NCBI RefSeq assembly: GCF_040939455.1
Contig: NC_134113.1
Span: 13,378,501 to 13,442,500, forward strand
Source: Microcebus murinus
Taxonomy: Eukaryota; Chordata; Mammalia; Primates; Cheirogaleidae
Reading direction: 5' to 3'
Length of the DNA stretch: 64,000 nucleotides
How positions within the stretch are numbered: the stretch's first letter is position 1; each line of letters opens with the position of its first letter. A program made the position numbers and the translations under genes. This document shows, piece after piece, positions 1 through 11,611 of the stretch. The notes beneath the pieces were generated by a model that saw only the letters and a program-made list of their open reading frames with translations, had not been told where the DNA came from and searched no databases.

Positions 1-389
1 AGAAATCCCAGCAGGCTTCTTGGAGTAGGTGTGGCCTGAAATGGGTGGATCAGACTGAGAGATCATTTTGTGTTCCAAGCTTTTAGAGGTGCCTCCAGTT
101 CCTCTCTGTGGTCAGGCTGCTGGGCACTGGGCAAAAAAGAGACACGCTGCCTGCTTCGTAACAACGATGCATTCTTCTTCTCCCAGTAATTCAGGTAAGG
201 AGCATGTGAGTCTGTAAATGCCCCGTGCTGAGCACATACTGGGATGGATGCCCTGACTGGGCTGCTTTACAGAACAGCCGCATGGAGAGACAGTGACACC
301 TTCCTTGAGGGGTTATAACCTCTTTCCTGTTTGAATTGACGGAGAAATATTTAGCCCGAGTTGCAAAAATCCTCCAGGAAGGCATCGTG
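1..389. other. Non-coding flank, no feature recognised
   Basis: Ordinary mixed-composition sequence. No convincing exon, repeat family or RNA gene was seen before the purine-rich tract begins. Confidence 0.5.
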
Positions 390-560
390 TGAAAAAAGAA
401 GAAGAAGAAGAAAAGAAGGGAGGAAGGAAGGAAAGGAAAAAAGAGAGAAGAAAGAAAGAGAGAAGGAAAGAAGGAAGGAAGGAAGGAAGGAAGGAAGGAA
501 GGAAGGAAGGAAGGAAGGAAGGGAGGGAGGGAGGGAGGGAGGGAGGGAGGGAGGGAGGGA

Positions 561-596
<36 letters not shown>

Positions 597-741
597 AGAG
601 AGGGAGGGAGGGAGGAAGGAAGGAAGGAAGGAAGGAAGGAAGGAAGGAAGGAAGGAAGGAAGGAAGGAAGGAAGGAAGGAAGGAAGGAAGGAAGGAAGGA
701 AAGAAGGAAGGAAGGGAGGGAAAAGAAAAAAGAGAAAAAAA
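390..741. repeat. Polypurine microsatellite, GGAA/GGGA/GAAA blocks
   Basis: About 350 bases are almost entirely A and G on the plus strand. After a degenerate purine lead-in, the blocks run GGAA (about 471-520), GGGA (521-560), GAAA (561-597), GGGA (602-613) and a long GGAA array of roughly 22 units (613-700), then a degenerate A-rich tail. The block order is roughly mirror-symmetric. The long open frames in every phase here, giving KEGR-rich peptides on one strand and FLPS-rich ones on the other, are products of the repeat and not genes. Length is likely polymorphic and may be collapsed in an assembly. Confidence 0.95.
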
Positions 742-1447
742 GTCTTGCTGTATTGGATAAGCAACGCTTCCCTTTTGACATGCCATAAGGCACAGGTTTG
801 ATAGCACAGAAGCCCCAGGGACACACTGTCAGCTAAACTGCAGGCGAAGGCATGTTCTGAGGAACACAGGCAGTGCTGTGTCCTTGCCTTCGTCATCCTG
901 AGCACAGCCATGTCTGCAGTATCTCTAGTAGACCTCTTTCTCCCAAGGTTAACTCACCAGGGACTCCGGCTTCCAGTCTACCCTCATAAAAATGCACGTT
1001 TTAATCCATGCCTCTGGCTCCCCTGCAGAACCCACCCTGATAGGCAACAACTCCAGGGTCTGAATTTGAGAAATTTGGCGGGGCTCTCTGGGGTCTTCCA
1101 AGAGCCGGTCCTCATTGTTTCTGGCTGGCTTTTCAAAGTCACTGCTCGCTCTTTGGTGAGAGGGAGAGTGAAAGCAGCTACCCCAGGGGTGATGATGTCA
1201 GGACCAAGGGGAGGTTTAGATAGGGCTCCACCATTTATTTCGTGCTCCCAGCAGCTCATGGTGGGTTTCTATGAGGCATTCACTGCAACAGCTTAAAATA
1301 AAATTTTTTTAAAAAAATAAATATTGGGTGGAGTTCAGAATCTGATCATCTCCAAGATAAAATCTGAGGATCTCCTTAGTTGCTTAGAGAGGACATTGGC
1401 ACGCTGTAGCTCTCTGAAATCAGCGTAAATACGATTTACCTGCTTGT
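742..1447. other. Non-coding, no feature recognised
   Basis: The longest frame (910-1296, plus) starts at an ATG but has no recognisable domain, splice context or family similarity. The opposite strand is equally open over part of it, which argues for chance. A short A/T-rich run sits near 1297-1322. Confidence 0.45.
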
Positions 1448-1548
1448 TTTATTAAAAATGTGGATTCCTAGCCCCCATCCCACGAGGCCCTGATTCAATA
1501 GGGGGACCTATAACTCTGCACTTAACGAGCCTCAGGTGTGGTTTCGAT
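1448..1548 (+). repeat. MER5-like hAT-Charlie fragment
   Basis: Contains the internal part of a MER5-type nonautonomous DNA transposon: a 'ttaaaaatgtggattcctag' start followed by the 'gattcaatagg' and 'cctcaggtg' landmarks. Both termini are missing or worn away. Family recognised by eye. Confidence 0.5.
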
Positions 1549-1587
1549 GCGATGGCTGGGCAGTCAGCTTCGGAAACCGATTAAATG

Positions 1588-1735
1588 AAAACAGAAAGGA
1601 CTCTGGAGTCGGGCAGCAGCATCTGGCTGTGATTCGAATCCCCACTGAGTCCTACCCTTGCTCTGTGACTTTGGACACGTGACTTAGCCTCCCTGAGCCT
1701 TGGTTTCCTCGCCTGTAAGTAAACCTCAGTCTTAG
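1588..1735 (+). repeat. MIR SINE fragment
   Basis: Matches the MIR core in order: 'gactctggagtc', 'gattcgaatccc', then 'ctctgtgacttt' and 'cctgagccttggtttcctc'. It is a tRNA-derived ancient mammalian SINE, diverged and without a target-site duplication that I can see. Confidence 0.65.
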
Positions 1736-2054
1736 GAGCTATCACCATTTAGAACCCTAATTTACAGAATCTTTGGGTAGGAGAGGGAAGGGGGCAGGAA
1801 AAAAACACCTGAGCCCTGCCATGAGCCGGGCATGGCATGTGACAGTGGCCTCTCCAGAGCTCACTCAGCTAAGCATGTCTCTTAGTGAAGTCAAGTAGTA
1901 CATACTAATCTGTTTGGGCTTCTGAAAAGTGCCTTCAAAGTGGTGGTTTCTGACTCATATGTTAACACAAGGTGTGTACGGTGAGTTAATTTTATTAACA
2001 CACATCAGTTGTTTTGTAAAAGGAAGGTCAACTTGTACAGGTTATTAAATGCAA

Positions 2055-2175
2055 TTCTGTTCATTCATTCAGCGAGCATCTATTGGGCTCCTACTGTGTT
2101 CTGGGCCCAGTGTGAGATGCTGGGGCTCCCACCGTGAACAGGCACAGGCTGCCCTCGCCGAGCTGGCATTCCTTG
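2055..2175 (-). repeat. L2 LINE 3' end fragment
   Basis: On the plus strand it reads 'ttcattcattcagcgagcat' then 'tactgtgttctgggcccag' and 'gatgctgggg', the reverse complement of the L2 3' terminus with its TGAA tail. It is an ancient non-LTR relic. Confidence 0.65.
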
Positions 2176-2744
2176 TTGGCTAACAGGAAAAGTTAATCAG
2201 AAGCCTCTCTCAGCCCAGGCGTTCGAGGCAGAGAGGAAGCTGGGAGCCGCGTGGTCTGGGAGCCAGGCCGAGCTGAGTCAGAGCTTGGCTGCTCTGAACC
2301 AAAGGAGAGTAAGGCCAGGTGAATTCAAAACACCTGCCTGCAATAAATAGCAAAACAATGATAATGTGATATTTAAGCACCAGAGCCCAGACGTAGAGCC
2401 CTTATCAGCTGTGCAGGCTGGTAGGGAGCGGATCAAAACAGTGGAAAGGGCACACGCGCACCCTGAGACAGGCAGGTGCAGATACAAACAACGGGTTTTT
2501 CTCTGAACAGAGTCCTCAGGCCACTGCCCACACAAGCACCTGGGGATCTCATTTAAAATTCACGTTCCTGCTGTCCCACCCCAGACCTACCCAATGCGAA
2601 CCTTGATGGGGAGGGCTCTTCCCGCCCCCTCCCGACCCCCCAGCCTCTCTGTCTGGTCTGCAACCTGCTGCATCTAGTCTGCACGTCTCTGGCAGTGGAC
2701 ATTTCACCCTCCTTTCTGGTGGGAGTGATGATCAGAATAATAAT

Positions 2745-2905
2745 CATGGAGCACTTTCTATCTGCCAAGAGTTGTCCAGGCTCTTTACGTCTGTTTTATC
2801 CCCGTGATAACTCTGTGGTGGTGTTATTGTTATCCCCATTTTACAGACGGAGAACCTGCAGAGCTTGGTGACTTGCCCAGGGTCTTATTCAGAAGGAACG
2901 TAGCC
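2745..2905 (-). repeat. MIR SINE, reverse orientation
   Basis: Reads 'gagcactttctatctgcca', then 'ttatccccattttacagacg' and 'gacttgcccagggtc', the reverse complement of the MIR consensus. No gene overlaps it. Confidence 0.65.
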
Positions 2906-3104
2906 GAGACTCAAACTCAGACCTCTAGATCACACATGAAAAGATCCAGCTTTTCATAAAAACAAAACAAAATAAAAGCAAGGTGTTGATGGCAGTTATT
3001 TCTGGATGGTGGGAACACAAGTAATTGAATTTTTACCTATGTGCCCTTCTAAATTCTCTATAGTAACCGTGCTTATTTTTGGTATGAAAACAGACTTGGG
3101 TTTA

Positions 3105-3240
3105 TATTGGTATTCTGCACTCCTTTGCTATACAAATGCAGGCAAATATCTTAATCTTGAGGCTCAAAGTTCTCATCTGTAAAATGGGTATAATAATTGT
3201 TGTTGTCGTATTGAACTAAGATATTTTATATTAAACAGAT
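3105..3240 (+). repeat. MIR-like SINE fragment
   Basis: Shows the 'ctcatctgtaaaatgggtat' box followed by 'aataattgttgttgt' and an AT-rich end, as in the 3' half of MIR. The 5' half is weak. Confidence 0.5.
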
Positions 3241-3394
3241 AACATATTGCAGTTCCATAACCGGTACCAAAACACATGAAGTCGTTTTACTTACTTCTTT
3301 TCCACCACTACTCTTTGTACCCAAACAGGCATCACTGTTTTAGCTGTCACTGTTGGCTAGAGCTGGAGCTGCAGTCTGAGCTCTAGAACTTTCC

Positions 3395-3535
3395 TGCCTC
3401 AAGTGTAGTCCCAGACCCACAGCATCAGCGTCCTCTGGGAATGTGTTAGAAATGCCGACGCCAGGGCCCCACCCAAGACCTACTGAGTCAGGATATGCAT
3501 TTTAAGATCCGCAAGCGAGTCTCATGAGAGCATGG
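3395..3535 (+). repeat. MER5A-like hAT-Charlie fragment
   Basis: Contains the MER5A landmarks 'agacccacagcatcagcgtc', 'gccccacccaagacctac', 'tgagtcagga' and 'cattttaa' in order. Terminal inverted repeats are not clear, so the limits are approximate. Confidence 0.65.
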
Positions 3536-3539
3536 GCTA

Positions 3540-5068
3540 GAGACGTGGCGGTCTCCAGAAAGAGGGATGTTACACAGGGAATAAAAACACAGTGACCTAC
3601 CAGGGTGCAGGAAGAAAACATTAGAACTTCTAGTTTATATTTATTTCTAAGCTCCATTTTCAGTGTCAGATTTGTGTTTTTCACGACGTATGTCGGTGAT
3701 TGGTACGGAGTTCGCACACATCTGTACACAGTTTGCAGGTAAACAACGTCCCGAATGGAGAGGGTCTCAGAGTCACACAGGCTCAGATAACATCGTCCCT
3801 TTCTGCCCTGCAATGCTCCTAGCACCAGCTTCCAGGAGTTCTGTTGTTGTGAGGAGGGTTGCCCTTCTCTGCGCCTGTGGTTTTCTTACTTTGAGTAAGA
3901 GACTCTCGGTGTTAGTAGTAATATTTCCAACCTCCACCCTCCCTAGGAGGGGAGGAGTGAGGTAACCACATGGTAAATCTGTGGCGTGCGCCTTTCTCTT
4001 CCGTCTCTCCAGCCAGGACGCATTTCATTCTGCTCCTCGCCAGTGAGTGCAGAAGGGGCATCTCTCCCGGACAGGTGCCTGTCATCATCAGAGTCCCTTC
4101 CTGGCATATCCTATCAACCCCCCACCCCTGCCCTGCCTCCCCTGCACTAGCCCAGCAAAACCCAAATCCCTGTCCACTCCAACACCCAGCCTGCTCAGAC
4201 CTGCCCCGGGGAGTTGAGTGGCTGGGAAAATACACACAAACAAGCTGGCAGCACTCTCCTTAAATGTGAGTCCCTGAGCCTCAGGTGGGCCCTAATCCTG
4301 CCTGGCCCCCTGCCTGCCTTGTTTCCCTACTCCGTTCTTCCTCCCACTCTGCGGGACCCCTTCCCTGCACTCCTCAAACCTCCCGAATCTCACCCCTCCA
4401 CCCCCCTCAGCTCAGGACCTTTGTCTCACGCGACAGATTTTGAGAAGACACCTGTCCTTTGCCAAGGCTTGTCTCGCCTGCATTTTGTACTTAGATATTT
4501 CAGTCCCTTGGAAGCAGATCAGATCCTCGCTAATTCTGTGCACTTTCCAGCACACACGGCACCGCTGGCTCCCTATCAATGTTGAATACAAACACCACGT
4601 GTTTAGAAGCTGCCCTTTTCCCAAGCACCTTATTAAGCCTCAAAGCAATTGTAAGCTTTAACACATTTTTGCTAGCGATAGGTGACCTGTGGGACAGGCC
4701 ACGGCTCACGCTCCCCATTTTCCAGACCAGGAAAACAAGGACGCTTGACTGAATTCCTGGTCCAGCATCACGCAGTGAGTCAAGTCTGGGTTGGAAGGTT
4801 TCTTCCTCTCCCGAAAACCCACTGCCTCTTTGGGACTGTATTCTAACAAAAGGGAATCAAAAAATGCAAAATACAAAGGCTTCTCCCCTGCCCCCCAAAT
4901 GAGTCTGAATAACGCGGCTGAAAGTTATCTGCAGATACAGGCAGGTTTGCAGGCCCAGAATCCAGGATGGGAGGCTCTGGGGAGAGGCCAGTGTTTTCAT
5001 CCAATGAGACTGTTTGAAATAACAAAAATGACCTAGATCTGGGCTGGCTGCAAAGGGCTTTCAGTTCC
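3540..5068. other. Non-coding interval, no gene seen
   Basis: About 1.5 kb with several open frames near 100 codons on both strands (for example 3502-3825 minus, 3912-4235 minus, 4214-4585 plus). They overlap each other, mostly begin at non-ATG codons, and none resembles a family I know. The segment at 4610-4780 looks like a worn MIR (motif 'cattttccagaccaggaaaa'). Nothing else is supported. Confidence 0.4.
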
Positions 5069-5069
5069 C

Positions 5070-5257
5070 CTAGTGGTTCTCAAATGCCAGCCAGGTTGAG
5101 CACAGGCTGTGCAGAATCACCTAAGCCTGTTAAAAATACGCATTTCTAGGCCCTGAGACCTCCTGAATCAGAATCTCAGGACTGGATCAAAAAATCTTTA
5201 TTTTTTAACACCCTCCTCAGCTGCTCCTGTTGCATGGTTAGGTTTAGGAACTCTTGC
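5070..5257 (+). repeat. MER5A, near full length
   Basis: Begins 'tagtggttctcaaatg' and runs through 'gcagaatcacctaagcctgt', 'catttctaggccctgagacc', 'gaatcagaatctcagg' to 'ggaactcttg'. The order and length (about 188 bp) fit a nearly complete MER5A nonautonomous hAT element. Confidence 0.72.
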
Positions 5258-6595
5258 ATCCTTGTCATTATGAGTCTATTTACAGTATATCCTAAAATGG
5301 CAAAGCTGGCAGGGACTTAGAGATAATTTAGCCCAACCTCTCACTTTTCAGGTAAGAAAACTGAGTCTGGCTCAGAGAGCAGATGTGACCTGTCCAAGTT
5401 CCTGGACCCAGGGCAAGTTAACTGTGGCCGATTGAACTTGCAGTTACAGTCCCAGATTTACTTCTGGGATCAAACTGACACCAGTGAAATTCACTTAAAT
5501 ATTAACTTTTGTAATGATTAAAAAGTAGAGCCAGGTTTCTCATTTAGATTCTTCTATCCAATAAAACAGGTAATCTAAATCAAGAATAGGCATCCTGGAA
5601 GCTCAAAGGACTCAGCAAAGTGATTTCCATCTTGAACAGGAGGAGGACAAAGGAAATGCATCCTGTGGCCCTTTTTAATGTTCTGCACTGGTCTTTGGGT
5701 ATTGAGCAGAGTTGGTCCTAAAAGCAGGTCTCAGGTCCCAGGAATGTTTTGCTCATCATCTCTCCTTGTCCCACGCTGTTGGATTCCTGAGTCCTCCAAA
5801 TCCTAAATGATCAGGTGACTGCTCAGTCAGACCCTGGAAGCCACTCACCTGCAACAAACAAAATGCAAATGCATTCTGCACACGCCTTCTCCCTGTGGCA
5901 GGTTTGCAAATAGAGGCTGGACACACTGATGACTTCTTAAAAAAACAAATTAAAAACACATGCCCCTGGCCCGGGAACGAGAGTCACTGATGGGAGAATA
6001 AACATGCCACCTAAGTGGATGTGCAGTTGGGAGGGTAGCTGCAGTTGTTACTGCCTGGAAGTCCCTGGCAAGGTCTCTCCCTCTAAGGATTTGTCCCTAC
6101 AGCCTTTGTTGGAGCTGCCGATCCCTGGCCTGTTGTTCCTGCTGCTGGCAAGCTGGGTGCTTCCCCAGACATCCTACTCCGTAAACTGACCAGAGTCCCC
6201 TGGGAGCCTGGAGTCTAGCACAGTGCCTGGCCCTTGGGCACTAACAAAAATATTTGCTGAGCCTTTGAATGGAACTTACCCTTTCTGATTTCCATGTTTC
6301 TTGGGTAGCTTCCAACCTAACAGCTGATGCCAAAGTGAACTCGATTGAATTTTTATCCGACAAGCATGGAATGCCTGCTGTTTGCTGTAGCTGTATTAAG
6401 ATCAATGAAATAAAGGTCCTCCTGGCCAAGAGGCTGCAATCTCGGGGAAAACACAGACACACATTTACATCATCCTTACATAAGGCAGCCTGTGATAAAT
6501 GGAACTCAAAGGAGTGCAGAGAGACAGGCAGCACAGCGGGAAGAGTCCCCCTTTCGGTTTTATCCAAAGCACCTCCTAACCCACCATAGATTGTT
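5258..6595. other. Non-coding interval with worn repeat pieces
   Basis: Contains a repeat-like piece near 5290-5400 ('cacttttcaggtaagaaaac') and a probable L2 scrap at 6205-6265 ('cagtgcctggcccttgg', 'atatttgctga'). Frames at 6241-6567 (minus) and 6269-6589 (plus) overlap on opposite strands and are not credible genes. Confidence 0.4.
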
Positions 6596-6599
6596 TATC

Positions 6600-6730
6600 G
6601 CCCAGTGCCCCCTGCCCAGACGGTAAACTCCTCACGGGTGGAAATCTTTCTCTCTCTTCACTAATCTTGCCAAGCACCTAAAACAGTTCCTGGCACATAG
6701 TAGGTGATTCGCAAATATTTCTGAGTGATT
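6600..6730 (+). repeat. L2 LINE 3' end fragment
   Basis: Motif series 'aaactcctcacgggtgg', 'cctggcacatagtaggtg', 'caaatatttctgag' follows the L2 3' end in forward orientation. Confidence 0.6.
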
Positions 6731-6734
6731 TTGG

Positions 6735-6900
6735 ATTCCTATGAGAGCAGGATTCTGATTCTCTTTCTGCTGCCTATTGGCTATGTGACCCAAGACGACT
6801 TGATTTTAGCTTCAATTTCCTCCTCGACGAATCAGGAATAATGATGGTCGTTATGAGAATTAAAGTTTATAAAACATGGGGTTCTCAATGGATGGTATTA
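6735..6900 (+). repeat. MIR SINE
   Basis: Order of boxes is 'gagagcaggattctgattc', 'ctatgtgacccaagacgac', 'tcaatttcctcc', then 'aataatgatgg' and 'gagaattaaa', all as in MIR. Confidence 0.6.
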
Positions 6901-7009
6901 ATGTTACTGTGGTCAGCACATGACCTTTGTGTTAATACTTCTAAAAGGCACAGCATCTTGGGGGGAAGGTGATTATAACTGGCACACCGATTCTGTCTTT
7001 CAAGTGTTC

Positions 7010-7530
7010 ACTAGGTTGCCTTCAGCCACAAGTAACTTGAAAACCAATTCACAGTGGCTTAAACAAACAGGGATTTGGTTTTCTCTCATATAACAAGAAA
7101 TTTGGAAGTGGCTCCACAATGTCAGGGCTGGTGTCTGCAATTCTCTTGATCAGAGGTGAACAAGTCGTGGCCCACAGGCAAATGCGATGCACAGACTGTT
7201 TTTGCAAATAAAATTTTATTGAAACACAGCCACGCCCACTTGTTTACCTGTTATCTGTGGCTGTTTTTGCACTATAATAACAGAGTTGAGTAGCTGCAAC
7301 CAAGATCATATGACCTGCAAAGCCTAGAATATGGGCTAAAATATTTACTATTTGCCTTTACAGATAGGTTTCCCACCTTTGCTCCTGACCATTGTTTAAT
7401 GAGGCCCGGCTGACTTCCCTTTCCATCTCATTGGTCTGAACCAGGTCACATGTCCACTCCTTGCCGAAAGGGAGTCTGGGAAAGTAGGAAATGGATTGTT
7501 GTGATTGGCTACACCTGAGCTGGCCTATAA
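7010..7530 (+). repeat. Unnamed interspersed repeat, split by a hAT element
   Basis: The outer parts (about 7010-7150 and 7390-7530) match a repeat I recognise by its landmarks but cannot name: 'cagtggcttaaacaaaca' near the start, 'gacttccctttcc' and 'tctcattggtctgaaccagg' plus 'gtcacatgtccac' near the end. Similar landmark sets recur near 41,400-41,790 and 45,890-46,200, so it is a dispersed family. A hAT element interrupts this copy. Confidence 0.5.
7151..7381 (+). mobile_element. Nonautonomous hAT-Charlie element (MER3-type, name uncertain)
   Basis: A compact element beginning 'cagaggtgaacaagtcgtgg', with the landmark 'acacagccacgcccactt' and an internal 'agagttgagtagctgcaac'. It ends near 'tttcccacctttg'. 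The eight bases before it (7143-7150, ctcttgat) and after it (7382-7389, ctcctgac) match at six of eight positions, as expected for a decayed hAT target-site duplication. It encodes no transposase. The same family recurs at 26,230-26,451. Confidence 0.7.
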
Positions 7531-7534
7531 GATG

Positions 7535-7837
7535 CCACAGGTGACTATTCAGCTCTTGAAATGTGGCTGGTCCAAATAGAGATGTGCTGTTAAGTATAAA
7601 ATTCACATCAGATTTCAAAGACATAATACAGAAAAGGAATGTAAAAAGCTCATAAATAATTTTTATTAATTACCGGCTAAAATGCCAATATTTTAGGTAT
7701 ATTGAGTTAAATAAAATACTGTCAATATCCATTTCACCTGTTCTGTTCTACTTTTTAAAGGTGGCTTCCAGAAAATTTTAAATTACATACATGCCTCACA
7801 TTGGTAGCTCTCATTATATTTCTGTTGGACAGCACTG
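7535..7837. mobile_element. Nonautonomous hAT element, AT-rich MER33-like type
   Basis: Carries 'cttgaaatgtggctggtcc' near one end and 'tctgttggacagcactg' at the other, with an AT-rich middle ('ttttattaattacc', 'caatattttagg'). These are landmarks of a Charlie-group element whose consensus starts near 'cagtgctgtccaatag'. The left terminus appears worn. The family name is from memory and uncertain. Confidence 0.6.
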
Positions 7838-7984
7838 TGCTGATCATGATCTGTTGCCTGAGGCTGGGAAAATTGCTACCCTAAACTACAGGAGCACTCT
7901 GTTGGCAAGAAGGAGAAGGGAACAGATAGTGGATAGTAACTAACAGGGTTTGCTGTAATTCATCTATAAAAGAAGAAAGAAAAA

Positions 7985-8080
7985 AGTACCTAGACCATGC
8001 CAAGCACTATGCTAGATGCCTGGAATACAACAGCAAGCAAAACAGATGTGGTCCCTGCCCTCATGGAACTTAGAAAGTCT
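7985..8080 (-). repeat. L2 LINE 3' end fragment
   Basis: Reads 'catgccaagcactatgctag' and then 'ggtccctgccctcatggaac', the reverse complement of the L2 3' region. Confidence 0.6.
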
Positions 8081-8529
8081 TCCTGGACAAAGTAATATTG
8101 GACCTAACATTTGTGGAATGGGATGAACTTTGACAGGCAGTGACGGGCAGAGTTGGATGATGGGCAGAAGGGCATTACAGGCTGAGGGAGGGGAAAGAAT
8201 AAATGTTTGAGGAGTGAAAGGAGGTAGGATGCAGGGGAGTTTCTACCCAGGCTCACTGCCCTCTTCACCCTGCTGCATCCTAATCCAGGCATACACATCA
8301 CCTCTCCATTTCCCAAAAATACCATGTAGGTTCCACCTGTGAGACTTTGCCTGTCCTACTCCTCCAACTGGGAGGCCTTTCCTCATTTCTATCTCCCCTT
8401 TGTTGGCTGAGAGAAATACTATTATATTCTGAGCATCAATGTAACGATCCCCTCCTCTATGAAAACCTCCTTGGCCCCTGATCCCAGAGGTCAACTTCTA
8501 CCTCCTTTGTACTTTAATAAAAATAATAA

Positions 8530-8695
8530 TACACTGTAGTAGTCATAAACATCTACTGAGAACTTACTGTGTATCTGACACCATGTTAAATACTGTGTAT
8601 TAATTAGAGTGAGTTTCATGACCACCTTATTAAGTAAAAATTTTATCCCATTTTACAGATGAAGAGAAGAAAGGTTAGAATGATTAACAGTCTCA
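8530..8695 (-). repeat. MIR SINE, reverse orientation
   Basis: Contains 'ctactgagaacttactgtgt' and 'ttatcccattttacagatga', the reverse complement of the MIR 3' half. An L2-like piece ('tgggaggcctttcctc') precedes it at about 8340-8400. Confidence 0.6.
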
Positions 8696-8699
8696 TTTC

Positions 8700-10445
8700 A
8701 CATGGCCTGAGCTCTGACTTTGAACACTAACAAAAGATAGGAGGCTCTGGGGTAGGGTAAGAATAGGAAAAAGACATTTTCGAGAGAAGGAGCAGAGAGA
8801 CCATAGAGTGTCACCAAAGCAGGTGATTCCCCAAAGGGAGAGGCAGCGGGGCAGGGGTGCGGCCACCCAGGGAAAGAAAGGATGGGGGAACAGGAAACTT
8901 CAGACAGGGAAGAGCCACGTGCTACATGGAGATCTGTGAATTTCACTTTGCAGCTACTTGGGAGCCACAGAAAGAAACTGTGGGCATGAAGGGCTAAATT
9001 TGCATTTTGGAAACAGGAGAACTTTTGGAAGGTGACCCCATCCATCCAGACAAAAGATGAGGAGTTCAGTGAGTTGAGGAGGAAGGGCAGTAGCTGCAGG
9101 AACAGAGGTCTGTGGGAGCTTCAGGATGCACTCAGCAGCCTGATGGATAATAATCTGCACACTAGGGCGGGAAGAGGAGGTTCACTCCCCAGCTTCCCAT
9201 CTCAGTTAACCCCTGTCACCCTTCAAGTAAGGCTTTACCATTCTTCTACAGATGAGGACGCAGAGCCCCAGAGAGGTTAAGTGGGCTGCTGAAGGTCACA
9301 CCAAGTACCCAATACACACAGAGAAGTCTGCCTAGCCTTTCCAAGCCCAGGATGTTGCTGAAACCCTACACTACTGGTAACCCTAAACCAGGAAATGATT
9401 CTCTGTCCTTAGCACTCCTTGTTTGACAGACATTAAATAGGATGCAAAGCATTTAAATTCCTCATCAATTTGCAAAGCATTTTGCAGTGAGGGTTCTTCA
9501 CTTGACTTTCATTTTGTTCCCTTTGGGGTAAATACCATGTTGCAGATGATAACAGCACCTCTGGTTTATGTCCACTCAAACCTTTAATGGTAAGGAAAAG
9601 TTACTGATCTCCTCTGACCTTGAGTGCCACCCCACTGCCCCCACCCTCCTCCTATTCATCTCCCAGCGCCTGGGTCAGCTCAGAAGGAACCCCTCCAGAA
9701 GGCCACAGAATCTCCCACAAAGCAAGATACATTGGGAAAGATATATCTTGGTTCTACTTTGGAGGAGGGCAAAATTCTACTTTAAAAAAGAGACTAAATT
9801 AAATGAGTACACCCCCCAAAACCTTGGCTGTAAACGCAGTTATAGCACTTGTCAACTTCTAATGGGCTTTTGAGTCAGCTCAAAAGAATGTGGCCCTTCC
9901 CACTCTATTTACTGTGAGGGCTTCACACCCAGAGCCTGAGTCTTCCCCAACCTGGTCTCCCCAAAATCAGCCTCACCCAGTGTTCGTGCACAGTGCCTTG
10001 GAGAGGCATGTGGTTTGGGAGAAAGTCCTTGAGCTAGTTATTGGCATCTGAGCTCTACTTTTCTCATCTCAAAATGGGAATAATGATGCCCATCTAGCAG
10101 AGTTAGCATCATTAAACAAGATAATATGCAGGAAACAGAAGCTACTTGATCAATTTTACTTTAGTTAGTTCTTAAGGGAATGTTGGAAAAATTAAATATG
10201 ATAAAGATAGCTTTATGTTTAAATAAGTTGTTTTACCTGTTTGTTATGCAAGTCTAGCTTTTTTCTTTTGTGATAGCATTTCATACTCATTCCAGTTTAA
10301 TGAAAATCTACTTAGCACCTATTGCCTTCTTACCACTTGCTAGTCACGTTGCAGGGGGCAGGAGAAGGGGAGGAGACAGAGAGGAGACAATGAATATGCC
10401 AGAAGGAAGAGAGGGACTAGCACTTATTGAGCAAGTACTAGTTGA
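8700..10445. other. Non-coding interval, no gene seen
   Basis: Holds MIR-like scraps at about 9235-9310 ('ttctacagatgaggacgc') and 10,025-10,140 ('cttttctcatctc', 'gggaataatgatgcc'). Frames such as 8698-9045 (minus) and 9568-9873 (plus) have no domain signal. Nothing else is supported. Confidence 0.4.
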
Positions 10446-10449
10446 TAGA

Positions 10450-10834
10450 TGCTGTTAAGAGCTGAACTCACCTCGATTCATATGTTGAAGTCCTAACCCC
10501 TAGTCCCTCAGAATGTGACTAGATTTGGAGACAGGGCTTTTAAAGAGGTAATTAAGGTAAAATGAGGACATCTGGTTGAGCCCTAATCCAATCTGACTGA
10601 TTTCCTTATAAGAAGAGGAGATGAGGACACAGACATGCACAGCAGGGAGACCATGTGAGGACCCAGGAGAAGACAGCATCTGCAAGCCAAAGAGAGAAGC
10701 CTCAGGAGAAACCACCATGCTGACACCTTGATTTTGCACTTCCAGCCTCCAGAACTGTGAGTGGTAAGTTTCCATTGTTCAAGCCACCCAGTCTGTGGTA
10801 CTTTGTTATGGCAGCCCTGGGAAATTAACATAGC
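10450..10834 (+). mobile_element. Solo LTR, ERVL-MaLR group (MLT1-type)
   Basis: About 385 bp in the order expected of an MLT1/MST-type LTR: 'cctcgattcatatgttgaag', 'cctcagaatgtgac', 'gtaattaagg', 'ccttataagaagagga', 'catgctgacaccttg', 'agcctccagaactgtgag', and ending 'gttatggcagccctgggaaa'. No internal retroviral sequence is attached, so it is a solo LTR. It carries no coding potential. Confidence 0.75.
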
Positions 10835-10849
10835 CACCATCCTTGATGC

Positions 10850-11120
10850 TTCATATATTCATTCATTCATTTGTCAATATTTACAGAATAGCTACAATGG
10901 GCCAGGGCCAGGTCTAATATAAAATAAGTCAGATGTGGCCCCTGCCTTTACATTACTTCCAATCCAGTGCATGCTATTTTACTTACTCTTCATGATAGCT
11001 CATGTGACAGATAACAACGGCAATCATCCCCATTGTACAGACGGAGAAACAGAGGCCCTAAAAGAGTAGCTGGATAGCATGACACAGAATGTTGAAAGCT
11101 CCACTGGGCACTTAGGGGTG
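10850..11120 (-). repeat. L2 fragment followed by MIR fragment
   Basis: 10,850-10,950 reads 'attcattcattcatttgtc' and 'gatgtggcccctgcc' (reverse L2 3' end). 10,970-11,110 contains 'catccccattgtacagacgg' (reverse MIR). Both are worn. Confidence 0.5.
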
Positions 11121-11611
11121 ACTAAAGCAGGCTCAGTGTCTGAAAAGGCCCAATCCAATGAGTAAGGAAGGAGTGGCAGTTGGAATTTAAAACCAGAGAT
11201 ACGACGGGTCATAGAAGGCCCTGTGTTAGGAACCAGGAGGTGAGAGCAGGGTAGGACTCACCCCAGCCCCCCAGGGAAGGGACTGGTAAGAATTAGGCAG
11301 CATGAGCCCATGTCAAGGGCACAGCCTCTGGGTACTTACAGAAAATTCATGCCTATATCCATTTAGTTTGTGAGGAGTCATGGGGTCTCAGCCCACTCCA
11401 ATCAGGACACATCCTGGGTAAATCAGTGGGTTTGCTGGGTATATTACACCTTCTCCACTACATCCTCCCAAAATACTTACCCAAACTGCAAAAACCTCAA
11501 CACAGTGGAATTTGGCGTGGGAGTCAGTGAAGGGTCAACATTTATAGGAAAGCCATCCCATAAGGTCCAAGGGACAGCTAATGTTTGAGTTCTAAAACTA
11601 AGAGTTGCTGT

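Noticed and set aside
191..911. Long overlapping frames on both strands with FLPS-rich or KEGR-rich repeats
   Set aside because: All are translations of the GGAA/GGGA/GAAA microsatellite.
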